A program made the translations under genes and the position numbers. Positions 7,243 to 7,541 of a stretch of 7,541 nucleotides of DNA are shown here, piece after piece. The DNA is from an uncultured Eisenbergiella sp. (GTDB lineage: Bacteria > Bacillota > Clostridia > Lachnospirales > Lachnospiraceae), in contig CARDPF010000151.1 of the NCBI GenBank assembly GCA_948960675.1, positions 1 to 7,541 of the forward strand, in the 5' to 3' direction. Position 1 is the first letter of the stretch. Every line of letters begins with the position of its first letter. The notes below the pieces were generated by a model that was not told the DNA's origin, did not search any database, and saw nothing but the letters and a program-made list of their open reading frames with translations.

Positions 7243-7539
7243 ATGATGTACATACACTATTGCAAACACTGTCAACGCATTCACATTTTGAACGGGCATA
7301 AAAATTACTGCCCCCGCTGCTGCGGACACCTTTCCGAACTGAAAATTTCCTACATGAAATATGTCAATCTGGAAAAGGAAGAACGCCTGCTGCTGCGCAG
7401 GCGCCTTGGCGACCCCAGTCAGCTGGCCGCCCTCATGGCCTCCCCTAAAAAGACGCATGAGTACGCCAAATGGTTGCAGCTTTCCGCCTCAAATGTAGAA
7501 AATTATCATTCCGGCAATTATGCAGCCTATTCCCACTGA
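7243..7539 (+). CDS. Small zinc-ribbon-like conserved hypothetical protein
   Basis: A 98-residue protein with no signal peptide or membrane segment. The N-terminal third has the pattern of a compact zinc ribbon: CKHC (residues 7-10) and CPRCCGH (23-29), separated by a short stretch rich in His and Asn (HILNGHKNY). The rest is helical in character and charged: NLEKEERLLLRRRL (about 42-55), DPSQLAALM, then a Tyr/Asn-rich C-terminus ending NYAAYSH. The start at 7243 is set by the AAGGAG site 9 nt upstream. The gene is divergent from the lysozyme gene, with about 80 bp between the largest open frames. I do not recognise a characterised family. The metal-binding role is inferred from cysteine spacing; nucleic-acid or protein binding is possible but unproven. 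It ends with TGA 2 bp before the window edge, so nothing can be said about what follows. Confidence 0.8.
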   Translation: MMYIHYCKHCQRIHILNGHKNYCPRCCGHLSELKISYMKYVNLEKEERLLLRRRLGDPSQLAALMASPKKTHEYAKWLQLSASNVENYHSGNYAAYSH

Positions 7540-7541
7540 CC

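Noticed and set aside
7247..7275. Candidate lysozyme promoter on the minus strand: perfect TTGACA (complement at 7270-7275) with a -10 at 7247-7252
   Set aside because: The -10 at 17-bp spacing (TGTACA) matches only three of six bases and the site lies inside the zinc-ribbon gene; not strong enough to list as a feature.

Overview
The window looks like chromosomal DNA of a low-to-moderate GC Gram-positive bacterium, most probably a gut clostridium of the Lachnospiraceae type. This is inference from style: GGAGG-like ribosome binding sites, a near-consensus sigma-A promoter, and a very large surface lysozyme built from bacterial Ig-like domains, a choline-binding-like repeat and a GH25 domain. 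No species can be named from the sequence alone.

Left half, minus strand (about 3160 down to 1): a four-gene sugar-nucleotide and export operon. From a good promoter near 3131-3159 the order is rfbB (dTDP-glucose 4,6-dehydratase), rfbA (glucose-1-phosphate thymidylyltransferase), rfbC (dTDP-4-dehydrorhamnose 3,5-epimerase), then an ABC-2 type permease that overlaps rfbC by 4 bp and runs off the left edge. RfbA, RfbB and RfbC carry out the first three steps from glucose-1-phosphate toward dTDP-L-rhamnose. The final reductase (rfbD) is not in the window. The permease suggests that a rhamnose-containing glycan is exported across the membrane by an ABC transporter, whose ATPase partner would lie off the left edge.

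Middle (3082-3385): a 304-bp intergenic region holding the rfb promoter and a striking, almost perfect inverted repeat of about 200 bp (3178-3378). It sits 7 bp beyond the stop codon of the lysozyme gene. It resembles a MITE-like or other palindromic dispersed element rather than an ordinary terminator.

Right half, minus strand (3386-7162): one gene of up to 1258 codons. It encodes a membrane-anchored, multi-domain cell-wall lysozyme: a highly charged cytoplasmic tail of about 200 residues, one transmembrane helix, a Cna-B-like domain, a Thr/Pro/Glu linker, about five Ig-like domains, a choline-binding-like repeat and a C-terminal GH25 catalytic domain. Its 5' end is puzzling, because a strong Shine-Dalgarno sequence is separated from the open frame by an in-frame TGA.

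Far right (7243-7539, plus strand): a small 98-residue protein with a CxxC...CxxC zinc-ribbon-like N-terminus, divergent from the lysozyme gene. Overall the window reads as a cell-envelope locus (wall glycan precursor, glycan export, wall remodelling) with a possible small mobile palindrome between two transcription units. No clearly new multi-gene system is visible. The least explained parts are the palindrome, the 5' end of the lysozyme gene and the small zinc-ribbon protein.
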